Source of the DNA: Dyella sp. ASV24
Lineage (GTDB): Bacteria; Pseudomonadota; Gammaproteobacteria; Xanthomonadales; Rhodanobacteraceae
Assembly: GCF_016428905.1 (NCBI RefSeq)
Contig: NZ_JAELTQ010000009.1
Coordinates: 18,321 to 82,320, forward strand
DNA length: 64,000 nucleotides
Direction: 5' to 3'
In this document: one piece after another, positions 63,829 through 64,000 of the stretch
How positions within the stretch are numbered: the stretch's first letter is position 1
How the letters are laid out: each line of letters begins with the position of its first letter
Notes under the pieces: generated by a model
The model's database searches: none
What the model saw: the letters and a program-made list of their open reading frames with translations, nothing else
Told to the model about the DNA's origin: nothing
Program-made: the position numbers and the translations under genes

Positions 63829-64000
<172 letters not shown>

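Overview
The window reads as the end of a draft contig from a high-GC gammaproteobacterium, most likely Xanthomonadales and probably Rhodanobacteraceae. This is inferred from the housekeeping order (serS, rarA, lolA, ftsK, ald, trxB, aat, ispG, fnr-type regulator, xseA) and from interspersed ATTCCGGC-type extragenic palindromes; no 16S or marker comparison was possible. The last 172 bases are not genomic. They are Nextera adapter read-through followed by poly-G, so real sequence stops at about 63828.

Positions 1-1586 hold an HNH nuclease, a small membrane-anchored protein and hairpin-rich non-coding DNA. Positions 1587-17209 form a 15.6-kb mobilisable genomic island in the 3' end of tRNA-Ser(UGA). 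It is bounded by a 17-bp direct repeat copied from the tRNA acceptor end. Its tyrosine integrase lies next to the intact tRNA. The cargo is an arsenic module (acr3-arsC-arsR facing arsH), an XRE regulator, two lipoproteins and a membrane protein, and a complete IS21-type element. After these come a divergent pair that looks like a defence module (a TIR/deoxyribosyltransferase-like protein and a frameshifted SMC/Rad50-like ATPase with a zinc hook), a MobA/MobL relaxase and small membrane proteins. The tRNA's apparent original terminator sits beyond the far end of the island, and the island supplies a replacement terminator directly behind the tRNA.

Positions 17285-63828 are core chromosome. 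serS lies beside the tRNA-Ser it charges. Next come an SDR/AraC pair, rarA, a DUF2339/DUF3999 membrane pair and a four-gene heavy-metal RND efflux operon. A periplasmic-sensor diguanylate cyclase follows, then lolA, ftsK, alanine dehydrogenase and thioredoxin reductase. Further on are a FemAB-like acyltransferase, a serine hydrolase, aat, marC, a DUF350/DUF1190-like/YgiC-like operon, an HD-GYP phosphodiesterase, a methyltransferase and ispG. The end holds an FNR/Anr-type oxygen sensor, an acetyl-CoA hydrolase/transferase family enzyme, a cardiolipin synthase-like phospholipase D, xseA, an acetolactate synthase plus aldehyde dehydrogenase pair, and a PiT phosphate transporter.

The best candidate for an undescribed system is the TIR-like/SMC-like divergent pair on the island (9469-13059). 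Its ATPase is interrupted by an apparent one-base insertion, so it may be decayed or may reflect a sequencing error.
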